Shown in pieces: positions 1 to 7,965 of a stretch of 64,000 nucleotides of DNA (the stretch's first letter is position 1; every line of letters starts with the position of its first letter). The stretch lies in contig JANOSH010000061.1 in assembly GCA_031415695.1 (NCBI GenBank), positions 124,001 to 188,000 on the forward strand. The letters run 5' to 3'. This DNA is from JANOSH01 sp031415695 (GTDB taxonomy: Bacteria > Actinomycetota > Acidimicrobiia > Acidimicrobiales > Ilumatobacteraceae). The notes under the pieces are model-generated. The model searched no databases. It worked only from the letters and a program-made list of their open reading frames with translations, and was not told where the DNA came from. The position numbers and the translations under genes were made by a program.

Positions 1-2
1 AG

Positions 3-533
3 GTGCTTGCGTCACTTCTGAGCAATGGTGAAATCGCGAACCAACTCAACAAGGCGTTGCGGGAGGTCCTTCCCGGTGAGGTCACTCTCTCCGTCAGCGG
101 ACAACACTCGATGGAGGCCACGATACGCATTGCGCTCGATGGTGCCGAGCTCACGCTTGGGCAGCTGTCCGACGGGACGTTGCAATGGCTGCAGCTCCTA
201 TCGATTCTCAAGAGTCCGAATCGAGCGTCGCTCATCGCACTAGACGAGCCGGAACTTGGTCTTCATCCCGACTGCGTGGCGGCGCTCGGGAACCTGCTGT
301 GCGACGTTGCCGAAGATGGGAGGTCGCGGCTGGTGGTTGCGACGCACTCAGCGGCGCTGCTCGATGTCTTCGAAGCGCGGGGCCATTCTGGTGGTTTGCG
401 CGTGTTCGAGCGCGATCAAGGTGGCGTGCGTATCACTACCCCGACCGCACAGCAATTGGCGATTTGGTGCGACGAAACGACGACCCTGGGGGAAGCTTGG
501 TTGCGGGGCGCCTTCGGTGGAGGTCGTTGGTGA
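3..533 (+). CDS. AAA/ABC-like ATPase, C-terminal part (truncated by window edge)
   Basis: This is the C-terminal half of a P-loop ATPase of the AAA_21/AAA_15 (OLD-like) kind. The first codon shown is probably internal, and the Walker A region would lie before base 1. Visible are an ABC-signature-like LSDGT, a Walker B strand LIALDEPELGLHP with the catalytic glutamate, and an H-loop VVATHSAALLD. Such ATPases usually dimerise and drive a partner nuclease or TOPRIM protein. The stop codon overlaps the GTG of the downstream DUF4276-like gene (GTGA), so the two are probably translated together. A two-gene defence or DNA-repair module is a reasonable inference, not proven. Family call is good; the role is open. 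Confidence 0.75.
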   Translation: MLASLLSNGEIANQLNKALREVLPGEVTLSVSGQHSMEATIRIALDGAELTLGQLSDGTLQWLQLLSILKSPNRASLIALDEPELGLHPDCVAALGNLLCDVAEDGRSRLVVATHSAALLDVFEARGHSGGLRVFERDQGGVRITTPTAQQLAIWCDETTTLGEAWLRGAFGGGRW

Positions 534-1129
534 GTTTGACGATTGTTATCGAGGGCGGCTCGAAGGGAAACGAGTCCGTCGAGAAGAAGGGCTTCAGCGT
601 CTTCTTCGGAAAGGTTTGTGCCGGGAGTCGGCCGCGAGTGAAGTTGGCAGGAGGGCGTGGCCAGGCGATGAAGGCCTTTCTTGACGAGCACCGAATGGGC
701 AACGACGTTGTTCTCTTGATCGATGCTGAAGGCCCCTGCAATCACGACACGGCGCATTCGTTTCTCGTCGCGACTGCAGTCGACCACGGGATACATCAGA
801 TCGCTAACGCTAATGTCGACGACGTTCACCTCATGGTGCAGGTGATGGAGTCATGGCTGTTCGCTGATCCTGCAGGCGTGAAGTCACGGGTCAGGCATCT
901 CTCCGACGAGACACTTGCATCCGAACTTCGCCGTCGCGGAGGCAACCTTGAATTGATTCCCAAACCAGACGCCATTCGACTGTTCGAGGAGGCCTGCGGC
1001 TCAAAATATCGCAAGGTAAGTCACCTTGAATTCATTGGACAGATCGATCCAGTGAAGGTCGAGGCCGGGTCCGCTTTCGCTGCGGCGCTTTTCCGCCGAT
1101 TGCGAGGCGAGGAATCAGTCTGGCCCTGA
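530..1129 (+). CDS. DUF4276-like / TOPRIM-like protein
   Basis: This 199-residue protein starts at a GTG that overlaps the stop of the ATPase gene. A longer in-frame extension upstream only shadows the ATPase and was not used. Near the N-terminus is a beta strand ending in an acidic residue (IVIEGGSKG). About 60 residues later comes a second acidic strand, VVLLIDAEGP, in the style of the TOPRIM Glu and Asp-x-Glu metal sites. Length and context fit DUF4276 proteins, which commonly follow AAA_21 ATPases. The likely role is the effector half of an ATPase-driven pair. DUF4276 is assigned from memory of family pattern, so a profile search is needed to confirm it. Confidence 0.65.
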   Translation: MSLTIVIEGGSKGNESVEKKGFSVFFGKVCAGSRPRVKLAGGRGQAMKAFLDEHRMGNDVVLLIDAEGPCNHDTAHSFLVATAVDHGIHQIANANVDDVHLMVQVMESWLFADPAGVKSRVRHLSDETLASELRRRGGNLELIPKPDAIRLFEEACGSKYRKVSHLEFIGQIDPVKVEAGSAFAAALFRRLRGEESVWP

Positions 1130-1156
1130 GGTTACTGGGCGTAACCGTTGGGCAGG

Positions 1157-1612
1157 CTATGCGTCCTTGGTCCACACTTCGCGACCGGCCATTCCATACG
1201 TGCGCAGCAGGAGCGCTTTGTCGGGATGGATGGCGATGAATGCAGTGCCAGGCGAGTCGTCGGGACCGCCGGGCGCGAACGCGTTGAGGTCGTAGTCGAA
1301 GACACCGGTCCAGAGCCGCCGTTTGGTTTCGAGATCGGTGTGGATCGTTGCGGTTCCCCAGACCTCGACTCCGTCGCCCGTTTCGTTCACCTGCCAGTGA
1401 ATGGCGACGTTATTGTTCGCCTCGATGTTGCGGGCTTTGACCGACGTGTCACCAGCCATAGTCCACAACACATCGCCGTCCCAGCACGGATGTACCGGCA
1501 CAACGTCGGGCTTATTGTCGGCCCCAACCGTGGCTAGGTGCGCCCACGGGCTCAATGTGGCGGCAAACGTTCTGATTTCTTCGAGGGAGGCCATGGCGTC
1601 CATCGTAGGCAT
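1157..1612 (-). CDS. Pyridoxamine 5'-phosphate oxidase-family (PPOX-class) protein
   Basis: This 151-residue split-barrel flavin- or F420-binding protein has the family's N-terminal pattern HLATVGADNKPDVVPVHP. That is followed by VLWTMAGDTSVKARNI and a VEVWGTATI strand. Such proteins reduce or bind small substrates using FMN or F420; the exact reaction cannot be told from sequence. Several in-frame ATGs (codons 1, 4 and 7) are possible starts. It begins 15 bp after the carboxyltransferase gene on the same strand, so it is probably the last gene of the P450-carboxyltransferase-PPOX operon. Confidence 0.75.
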   Translation of the reverse strand: MPTMDAMASLEEIRTFAATLSPWAHLATVGADNKPDVVPVHPCWDGDVLWTMAGDTSVKARNIEANNNVAIHWQVNETGDGVEVWGTATIHTDLETKRRLWTGVFDYDLNAFAPGGPDDSPGTAFIAIHPDKALLLRTYGMAGREVWTKDA

Positions 1613-1627
1613 GTTCGCAGAGTATCG

Positions 1628-3475
1628 CTACCACGTGTCGATCATCGGCCGTTTTTTGGTGGTGCGAACATGGACAGGCGGCAAGGCCCTCAGTACTTCC
1701 ACGATGCGTCGTCGGCTGTCGGCTGGATCAATAACGTCGTCAATCTCGAAGTGGGACGCCGCGTTGAGAGCCTTGCCATGCTCGTATGCCTTGGCCACCA
1801 TCTGCTGGAACAAGGCTTCACGTTCTACCGGGTCGGCTATGGCTTCAAGCTCACGGCGGTAGCCGAGTCGCACCGAACCTTCCAGGCCCATGCCGCCAAA
1901 CTCGCCTGTTGGCCACGACCACATAGCCACGGGGGTTTTGAAGCTGCCACCAACCATGGCTTGCGCGCCAAGTCCGTAGCCCTTGCGTAGGACGAGCCCG
2001 ATGATGGGCACGGTGACGCTTGCACCGGTGACGAACAGGCGGCTGCAATGCCGCACGAGCGCAGTGGCTTCGACCTCGGGACCGACCATCATCCCTGGCG
2101 TGTCGACCAGCGACAAGACCGGAATGTCGAACGCGTCGCACAGCTGTAGGAATCGCGCTGCTTTGTCGGCCCCAGGAGTTTCGATGGCACCGGCAAGATG
2201 GTTGGGGTTGTTCGCAATAACGCCGATGGGGCGACCTTCGATACGAATGAATGCGGTGACCATGCCAAGGCCGAAACTCGGCCGCAGTTCAAGCACGCTG
2301 TCGGTATCGGCGAGTAGCTCGATGACCTTGCGTACGTCGTAGACCCGGAGCCGGTTCTCGGGGATGACCGAGCGCAGCAACCGGCTGTCGGGCGCCGTCC
2401 ACGTCGTCAACGCACCCTGGAAATACGAGAGATACTTCTTGGCCACCGCCACGGCTTCGACCTCGTTATCGACGGCGATATCGACCACACCATTGACGGT
2501 CTGCACGCTCATGGGGCCAACGTCTTCGGGCTTGAAGACGCCAAGGCCGCCGCCTTCGATCATGGCCGGCCCGCCCATGCCAAGGTTGGTATCGGCCGTG
2601 GCGATAATCACGTCGGCACATCCGGCAATAGCGGCGTTACCGGCAAAGCATCGTCCGGCGACAATCGCCACGAGGGGAACACGTCCTGACAACCGCCCCC
2701 AGAGCATGAACGCCAGACAATCGAGTCCCGACACGCCAGTGCCGTCGGTGTCACCAGGTCGGCCGCCGCCACCTTCAGCAAAGAACACGACCGGCAACCC
2801 AAGGTGTTCGGCAAGTTCGAACAAGCGGTCCTTCTTGCGATGGTTTTGCAAACCTTGCGTGCCAGCCAACACCATGTAGTCGTACGAGAGCACGGCGACA
2901 CGCGCCCGGTCGTCGTTGAACAGTTCGCCGTTGACCCGGCCGATTCCCCCGACCATGCCATCGGCGGCTGTACGTTCGATCAGGTCGGCAATGGGGCGAC
3001 GGCGCCGTTGTGCGGCTATGGCGAGGCCGCCGTATTCAACAAATGAACCTGCATCGACTAGGTCGGCGACATTCTCGCGAGCGGTCCGATGGTTGAGTCT
3101 GTGACGTTTGGCGACGGCCTCGGGCCGCGCCGAGTCGAGCAAGACTGCTTGGCGGCTGAGTACTTCGGCCAGGTCGGGGCGAATGTAGTCGAGGTGGACG
3201 TCGGCCATGACCTCGACTTCGGCGTCGATGACAACGCCGGGTTCGATCGTCAACAGAATCTGACCTTCAGTTACCATGTCGCCGGGAGCGACCGAGACCA
3301 AACACACAACACCGGCTTCGTCGGCCTCGATGACATGTTCGAGTTTCATCGATTCCATGATCATGAGCGCCTTGCCGCGGGGCACGCTCTGACCCTCGGT
3401 GACTTCAACGGTGACGATGGTGCCTTGCATCGGGGCTACAACAGAGTGCATGGGCTCGATGTTCGCACGCGTCAC
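1628..3475 (-). CDS. Biotinyl domain-acyl-CoA carboxyltransferase fusion
   Basis: This 615-residue protein joins a biotin-attachment domain to a carboxyltransferase. Residues about 8-80 form a biotinyl-lipoyl fold (VVAPMQGTI, then ESMKLEHVI with the likely biotinylated Lys44). From about residue 120 to the end it reads as the crotonase-like carboxyltransferase of acyl-CoA carboxylase beta subunits, including GGGLGVFKPEDVGPM and SLVDTPGMMVGPEVEATALV. It should transfer CO2 from biotin to an acyl-CoA. No biotin carboxylase subunit is encoded nearby, so that partner must come from elsewhere. The attachment motif reads ESMKLEH rather than the textbook AMKM. It lies between a P450 and a PPOX gene with 15-bp gaps, suggesting one catabolic operon. 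The substrate acyl-CoA is unknown. Confidence 0.85.
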   Translation of the reverse strand: MTRANIEPMHSVVAPMQGTIVTVEVTEGQSVPRGKALMIMESMKLEHVIEADEAGVVCLVSVAPGDMVTEGQILLTIEPGVVIDAEVEVMADVHLDYIRPDLAEVLSRQAVLLDSARPEAVAKRHRLNHRTARENVADLVDAGSFVEYGGLAIAAQRRRRPIADLIERTAADGMVGGIGRVNGELFNDDRARVAVLSYDYMVLAGTQGLQNHRKKDRLFELAEHLGLPVVFFAEGGGGRPGDTDGTGVSGLDCLAFMLWGRLSGRVPLVAIVAGRCFAGNAAIAGCADVIIATADTNLGMGGPAMIEGGGLGVFKPEDVGPMSVQTVNGVVDIAVDNEVEAVAVAKKYLSYFQGALTTWTAPDSRLLRSVIPENRLRVYDVRKVIELLADTDSVLELRPSFGLGMVTAFIRIEGRPIGVIANNPNHLAGAIETPGADKAARFLQLCDAFDIPVLSLVDTPGMMVGPEVEATALVRHCSRLFVTGASVTVPIIGLVLRKGYGLGAQAMVGGSFKTPVAMWSWPTGEFGGMGLEGSVRLGYRRELEAIADPVEREALFQQMVAKAYEHGKALNAASHFEIDDVIDPADSRRRIVEVLRALPPVHVRTTKKRPMIDTW

Positions 3476-3490
3476 GCCGCGTCTACGGAT

Positions 3491-4702
3491 TCAACCCGCC
3501 GCGAACACCACTGGCAGCGACGCGACGGACCGAAACGACCTTGACAGTGTGGGCCAGGGCACCGACCCGGCGGCGAGTTGGGGTACCCCGCACCGCTCGA
3601 TGACGAGGCGAGACCCAACGATTGACTCCATGCGGGCCAGCTCGTAGCCGATGCAGAAATGTTTGCCGAGCCCGAACCCGAGATGGCCAGACCGACCGGG
3701 CGCAGTTGAGCCTCCTGAGCGCAGTTCCTTGCCGAGATGCAGGTCGGTTCGATGTAGATCGAAACGGTTGGGATCGGCGAACACCGTGGGGTCGAGGTGA
3801 GCGGCGCCGAGCATGATGCGTACCCGCGAACCGGCTGGAATATCGACGCCGTGCCACTGCACGTCGGTTCGGGTATACCGGTCCTCGGCGACTACAGGTG
3901 CGGTTCGGCGCATTGTTTCGCTGAACGCGTTGTCCCACAACGTCGGGTCGGCGATGACTTGCGCCATCAGGTCGGGCTCCGACAGCAGATGCCACCACAT
4001 CGACGACATGGCTTTGTCGGTTGTTTCACCTCCTGCGATGAACAGCAACCCAACCATGGCTACCAATTCTTCGTGTGACAACCGTTCGCCTTCGGCTTCG
4101 GCACGGGCGATCTTCGCGATGAGGTCGGTACGGCTGGTGTCATCGACACCAACCAGCGACGGGGCGATGTGCGCACAAAATTGTGTATGAGCGGCGCGTC
4201 CTGATTCGTGCATCGACGGTGCGAGGCCGCGAATCATGGCCGTGACCCAATCACGGAACAGCTGCCCGTCGCCTTCCATACCGAGCATGGCTGCAATGAC
4301 ATCGACGGGCAAGTGTGTGGTGAGGTCGGCAACCAAATCGCAGCCGGCTTTGTCGACGAAACGATCGATGAGATCATTCGCGCATCGTTCGACTACGTCG
4401 GTGTAAGCGGCCAGTCGTTTCCCGACGAAGTCAGGCGCGACGATGGAGCGCCGAACGACGTGCCCATGATCGTCACGCGAGATCAAGGTTGGGCCGAGCA
4501 CCACGCCCGTCGACTCTTCGTACGTTGCCGCCGAGTAGGTCTCGTGGTCACCGAACACGGCAGCCACGTCGGCGTACCGAGAAAGAATCCACACCTTCCC
4601 AATGTTGTCGTAGAAGCACGGATGGTCGTCACGAAGTTGTTGCCATACCCGTTCGGGATGGCGCGAATACTGCTCGTCATACAGCGACTCCGGTGCGATC
4701 AC
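3491..4702 (-). CDS. Cytochrome P450 (soluble, bacterial class)
   Basis: This 403-residue P450 has the heme loop FGLGKHFCIGYELAR with Cys350 as thiolate ligand. Its I-helix oxygen-activation motif AGGETTDK uses Glu in place of the more common Asp. The expected ExxR-type region and meander precede the heme loop. It lacks a membrane anchor, so it is cytosolic and needs a ferredoxin and reductase, neither of which is in this window. It is the first gene of a minus-strand operon with the biotinyl-carboxyltransferase and PPOX genes. It diverges from an SDR gene 42 bp away. Context suggests hydroxylation of a hydrophobic acid or alcohol that is later activated as a CoA ester; this is inference. Confidence 0.92.
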   Translation of the reverse strand: MIAPESLYDEQYSRHPERVWQQLRDDHPCFYDNIGKVWILSRYADVAAVFGDHETYSAATYEESTGVVLGPTLISRDDHGHVVRRSIVAPDFVGKRLAAYTDVVERCANDLIDRFVDKAGCDLVADLTTHLPVDVIAAMLGMEGDGQLFRDWVTAMIRGLAPSMHESGRAAHTQFCAHIAPSLVGVDDTSRTDLIAKIARAEAEGERLSHEELVAMVGLLFIAGGETTDKAMSSMWWHLLSEPDLMAQVIADPTLWDNAFSETMRRTAPVVAEDRYTRTDVQWHGVDIPAGSRVRIMLGAAHLDPTVFADPNRFDLHRTDLHLGKELRSGGSTAPGRSGHLGFGLGKHFCIGYELARMESIVGSRLVIERCGVPQLAAGSVPWPTLSRSFRSVASLPVVFAAG

Positions 4703-4744
4703 CGCTCTACCTCCCCGATATCGTCAGCGTAAGGGGGTGCGCTC

Positions 4745-5569
4745 ATGGTCGCCTATGTGGACGACATGTTTGGACAAGTTGCAGTAATAACTGGCGGTGC
4801 TAGCGGTATTGGGTTGGCCATGGCACACGCCTTTGGTGCGGCGGGAGCCAAGGTGGTTATTGGCGACATCGAAGTGGGTGCGCTCAACACCGCCTCTAAC
4901 CAGCTTTCAGACATAGGGATCGAGTGTCTGGCTGTGGAATGCGACGTATCGTCGTGGGAACAGGTCGACGCACTCGCCGATGCCACGTATGCGCGGTTCG
5001 GTGCCGCCAACGTCGTGTGCAACAACGCTGGTGTAGTCACGTCCGGTGCCACATGGGAACAGTCGTTGAGCGACTGGAAATGGGTGCTCGACATCGACCT
5101 GTGGGGTGTAATTCACGGCATCAAAGCCTTCGTGCCACGAATGGTCGCCGCTGGCACGACCGGTCACATTGTCAACACTGGGTCGACCGCCGGAATACTG
5201 GGGTTCGCCAATATCGCCCCGTATGTGGCTGCGAAACAGGCCGTGGTCGGGCTGTCGGAATCGCTTCTCAACGATCTACGCGCTCGCAAGATTCCCATCG
5301 GCGTGTCGGCGTTGTGCCCGGGGGTAGTTCGCACCTTCATCGGGTCCAGCGAACGCAACCGCATCGGGCATGGGCTCGGACCAAACATCTTGCCCCTTGA
5401 CGCCCCTGAAGCGCTCGACCCGTCCGACGTTGCCGAGCAGGTATTGGCTGCCATTAGGTCGGGTACTTTTTGGATCCTGCCGCACGAACGTTACGTCGAG
5501 ATGTTTGTCGAGCGGGCCGAATCGGCCCGACGGCGAGTTGATCCCCCTGTCCCCTTTGTCAAACGCTAA
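4745..5569 (+). CDS. Short-chain dehydrogenase/reductase (SDR)
   Basis: This 274-residue classical SDR has the cofactor motif GGASGIG (17-23) and an acidic residue after the second strand (Asp41) that favours NAD. NNAG lies at 93-96, the catalytic Ser is about residue 147, and Tyr160-x3-Lys164 sits in YVAAK. The ATG at 4745 follows a strong purine-rich AAGGGGG ribosome site seven bases upstream. It is divergent from the P450 operon and followed after 10 bp by a SnoaL-like gene. Together they suggest oxidation of an alcohol made by the P450. The substrate is not identifiable. Confidence 0.9.
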   Translation: MVAYVDDMFGQVAVITGGASGIGLAMAHAFGAAGAKVVIGDIEVGALNTASNQLSDIGIECLAVECDVSSWEQVDALADATYARFGAANVVCNNAGVVTSGATWEQSLSDWKWVLDIDLWGVIHGIKAFVPRMVAAGTTGHIVNTGSTAGILGFANIAPYVAAKQAVVGLSESLLNDLRARKIPIGVSALCPGVVRTFIGSSERNRIGHGLGPNILPLDAPEALDPSDVAEQVLAAIRSGTFWILPHERYVEMFVERAESARRRVDPPVPFVKR

Positions 5570-5579
5570 GGAACGCCCC

Positions 5580-6128
5580 ATGTCCACCGCTGATCTTGTC
5601 CAAACCGTTGCCCGCCTCGAAGCGAAGATCGCCCGCCTCGAAGCGGTTGAAGGTGTGCGAGCTGCGTTCAACAAATACCTGTACTCCCTAGACACCGGCA
5701 ATGGGCCAAGTATTTTGGATTCCTACACCGAGGCCGCCACCTTGGAAGTCGTCAACTTCCCACCCAAGGGAAACGACATGCACTTCGAGGGCCGAGCCGA
5801 GATTGCGCCCCTGTACGCCAACTATGGCAAACCTGCGGGCGAGCGCATCATCTCGGGCGGTCACAATTCGACCAATGTCTCGATCAAGGTTGCCGACGAC
5901 GCCCGCTCGGCCAAGCTCTCGGCGTACTTCACCACCACGACCAAAGTGGGTGTCCAAGGCGGCCGGTACGAGGGTGTTGCCGTGTTGTGTTTCGACGGCC
6001 TCTGGCGATTCAGCCAACTCAGCATTATCAGCGCCTGGGGCTGGCAGGCCGACGTACGTACTATTACCGAATCAGTCGATGAAGCTCGATCCATGTTCGG
6101 CGGCGGGCCAGCTACCGGCTGGCTCTAG
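5580..6128 (+). CDS. SnoaL/NTF2-like protein
   Basis: This 182-residue protein begins with a short coiled-coil-like helix (VARLEAKIARLEAVEGVRAA). It continues into a cone-shaped NTF2-like fold: FNKYLYSLDTG, then alternating strands ending DGLWRFSQLSII. Members of this nuclear-transport-factor-2 superfamily in catabolic clusters act as small isomerases, dehydratases or ring hydroxylase subunits. No catalytic residues can be assigned here. It starts 10 bp after the SDR stop and probably shares its transcript. A role on the same substrate as the SDR and P450 is likely but unproven. Confidence 0.65.
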   Translation: MSTADLVQTVARLEAKIARLEAVEGVRAAFNKYLYSLDTGNGPSILDSYTEAATLEVVNFPPKGNDMHFEGRAEIAPLYANYGKPAGERIISGGHNSTNVSIKVADDARSAKLSAYFTTTTKVGVQGGRYEGVAVLCFDGLWRFSQLSIISAWGWQADVRTITESVDEARSMFGGGPATGWL

Positions 6129-6153
6129 TGGTGGAGCGGTAGGCTCGGTTCGC

Positions 6154-6519
6154 ATGAGTCAGAACCTGCGCAATTGCGTCACCGCCATGTACGGAATCGA
6201 CCATGTGTTGCGCCAGGTACCCGACACCGCCTGGGACCTGGCGTCGCCGTGCGAAGGGTGGTCGGTGCGCGATGTCACCGGTCATGCGATTGGTGTCGTT
6301 TCCAACGTAGGGTCCCGGTGCGGGTACGGCGAACTGGTCGATGTGTTCTCCGACAACCCGGCGCGAATTGCGGGCGAGAACCCGTATGCGAGCTGGTACG
6401 AGATTCGCCAACGAGTACTGGAGGCGCTCGACCAGCCCGGCTCACTGCAGGTGCAGATTGAATCGGCAATGCGAGCTAGTGCAAAACATCACCTCTGCAA
6501 CTCGAAGTCGAAATCGTGA
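6154..6519 (+). pseudogene. Truncated maleylpyruvate isomerase N-terminal (MDMPI_N/DinB-like) gene
   Basis: The first ~105 codons match the start of mycothiol-dependent maleylpyruvate isomerase-type (TIGR03086-like) proteins. The hallmark is SPCEGWSVRDVTGHAIG, with the histidine that begins the metal site. Family members run to about 190-200 residues. Here similarity ends around base 6470 and the frame closes after an unrelated tail rich in Lys and Ser. The break lies just before a perfect 14-bp inverted repeat (6500-6549). The gene has probably lost its 3' half through a rearrangement and is likely non-functional. Confidence 0.6.
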
Positions 6520-6549
6520 CAGTTTTCGTACAGCCTTTCGACTTCGAGT
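6500..6549. repeat. Perfect 14-bp inverted repeat with 22-nt loop
   Basis: ACTCGAAGTCGAAA at 6500-6513 is the exact reverse complement of TTTCGACTTCGAGT at 6536-6549. It lies in non-coding sequence where the maleylpyruvate-isomerase-like gene loses similarity and before the remains of minus-strand genes. It lacks the T-run of an intrinsic terminator. It could be a hairpin, a site-specific recombination site or a leftover mobile-element end. Confidence 0.8.
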
Positions 6550-6568
6550 CGCCAGACCGGCGGGACGG

Positions 6569-7001
6569 CTAGCCCGTTGGAAGGTCGAACACCGCTTGGT
6601 ATCCGGTACCGAGGCGGGTTGGCGCAGTGCGGTCGGCACGAAAGAGCGTCAACACACCATTGGCTTGGATGACGGCCTGGCCTCCGTCGTCGCGGCATCC
6701 AAGACCTGGTAACGAGACGGGTATGTCGGTTCGAATGTCGATCGATAGGTCGGGTGACACCGAGTTCGCCGACGCAGGCGCCCCGCCAGGAACGACGTCC
6801 TTCGCTGGCGGCTCAGATTTAAGACGGTGATTCGCAGGTAGCCAGCGGCGCGCTCGGGGTCACGGACGCTGGTGAACGAGGAGTACAGACGGGTGAATGC
6901 CTCTTGCACCACCTCTTCGGCTTCTCCTTGTTGGTCAAGCACCGCTCTAGACCGACCATCTGGCGGCAATGGCTGTGGTACAGCTCAGTGACCACGTCAA
7001 T
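6569..7001 (-). pseudogene. Remnants of an ECF sigma factor gene fused to a second broken gene
   Basis: Reading leftward, a region-2 start (VVTELYHSHCRQMV, about 7000-6956) shifts frame near 6950. It continues with EAEEVVQEAFTRLYSSF and PERAAGYLRITVLNLSRQRR, the region 2/linker of an actinobacterial SigE-like ECF factor. The sigma region 4 helix-turn-helix is absent. From about 6790 a different frame encodes a Pro/Ala-rich linker and a small domain (DDGGQAVIQANGVLTLF) ending with a stop at 6569. That may be the tail of a neighbouring secreted protein. One frameshift plus a deletion fusing two genes explains the pattern. The rest of 6550-7131 shows no intact gene. Confidence 0.55.
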
Positions 7002-7131
7002 ACAGACGTGTAGCGCCGCGTTTGGTTGACAACGAACTTGAGAAATCCTCAGGGAGTCCAGGTAGTAGGACTGCGGTCGCCGGTGGCTCAACGATCTCCA
7101 TGAGCGGCCGACCGGCCGCACGTGGTCATGC

Positions 7132-7965
7132 TCAACGAATCGATAGCCGGGCGTCGGAGCCGGGCGGGCGACCTTCCACGAGTCGCAGGAGCGACTCGGC
7201 TGGCACCGACAACGGGTCGATGGTGCGGGTAATGAGCAGGTCGGTATCGACCCTGCCGTTCTCTACGGTTGGGCCGAACGGGCTCCAATAGGCACCATCG
7301 ACGGCGATGGTGAGTTCGGCGGGAATTTCGTAGTGAGGGATGGCCATGCCCATACCCTCGGCGGTGGCACGACCGCGAGAGATCACAGCACGAAAGAGGT
7401 GATCTGCTTCAGCCACACCCCACGACGAAACAAGTTCGCGCAGTCGCACTGTGCGCTCATCGTCGAGACGATCAGGCTCGGCCGTCGTAGCGACACGCAC
7501 CCGAACGCCGGCGTCGATAAGACGAGGAACGACGTCTGCGACCTTGGCGAAATTTTCGGGCCCACGCATCTCGTCGTTGTGATCGGGGTCGGGCGAATCG
7601 AGGCTGATCTGCACCGCGATATTGGGCACGGCAAGCCGGGTGGCATTGGCGAAGCGCGTAGGGCCAAACATGGTGCCGTTCGTCAGCACAACCGTCGGCA
7701 GGTGCTCGCTGAGCGCCAGAACGGTATCGACCATTTTGGGGATCAGGAACGGTTCGCCGCCGGTCACACCCAGGTCTGTGAAACCGAGCGCAGCAGCCTG
7801 TTCGGCGATTGACCGCATGCGCTCGGCGCCGAGTTCACGCCGGGGTGACTTCGGGTTAGATGCCGTCAGGCAATAGGTGCAGGCAAGGTTGCAGTTGTAG
7901 TTGCTGTACATCCACACCCGCCCGGGCAATACGCCCGACGCCACCGCGTCGGCGATGCCGCTCAT
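7132..7965 (-). CDS. Radical SAM protein
   Basis: This 277-residue radical SAM enzyme carries the 4Fe-4S motif CNLACTYC (Cys25, Cys29, Cys32). The SAM-binding GVTGGEPFL and a strand VAVQISLDSPD-like region follow. There is no obvious SPASM or other Cys-rich C-terminal domain, so it is shorter than ArsS-type proteins. The ATG overlaps the stop of the AhpD-like gene (ATGA), and that gene overlaps the DUF2064 glycosyltransferase, giving a three-gene coupled operon. The grouping of radical SAM, AhpD-like and DUF2064 genes recalls arsenosugar biosynthesis clusters. The substrate here is not known. Confidence 0.85.
   Translation of the reverse strand: MSGIADAVASGVLPGRVWMYSNYNCNLACTYCLTASNPKSPRRELGAERMRSIAEQAAALGFTDLGVTGGEPFLIPKMVDTVLALSEHLPTVVLTNGTMFGPTRFANATRLAVPNIAVQISLDSPDPDHNDEMRGPENFAKVADVVPRLIDAGVRVRVATTAEPDRLDDERTVRLRELVSSWGVAEADHLFRAVISRGRATAEGMGMAIPHYEIPAELTIAVDGAYWSPFGPTVENGRVDTDLLITRTIDPLSVPAESLLRLVEGRPPGSDARLSIR

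Noticed and set aside
185..529. Longer in-frame extension of the DUF4276-like gene upstream of 530.
   Set aside because: It runs through the ATPase gene in another frame and has no family similarity; GTG at 530 with a GTGA overlap is a better start.
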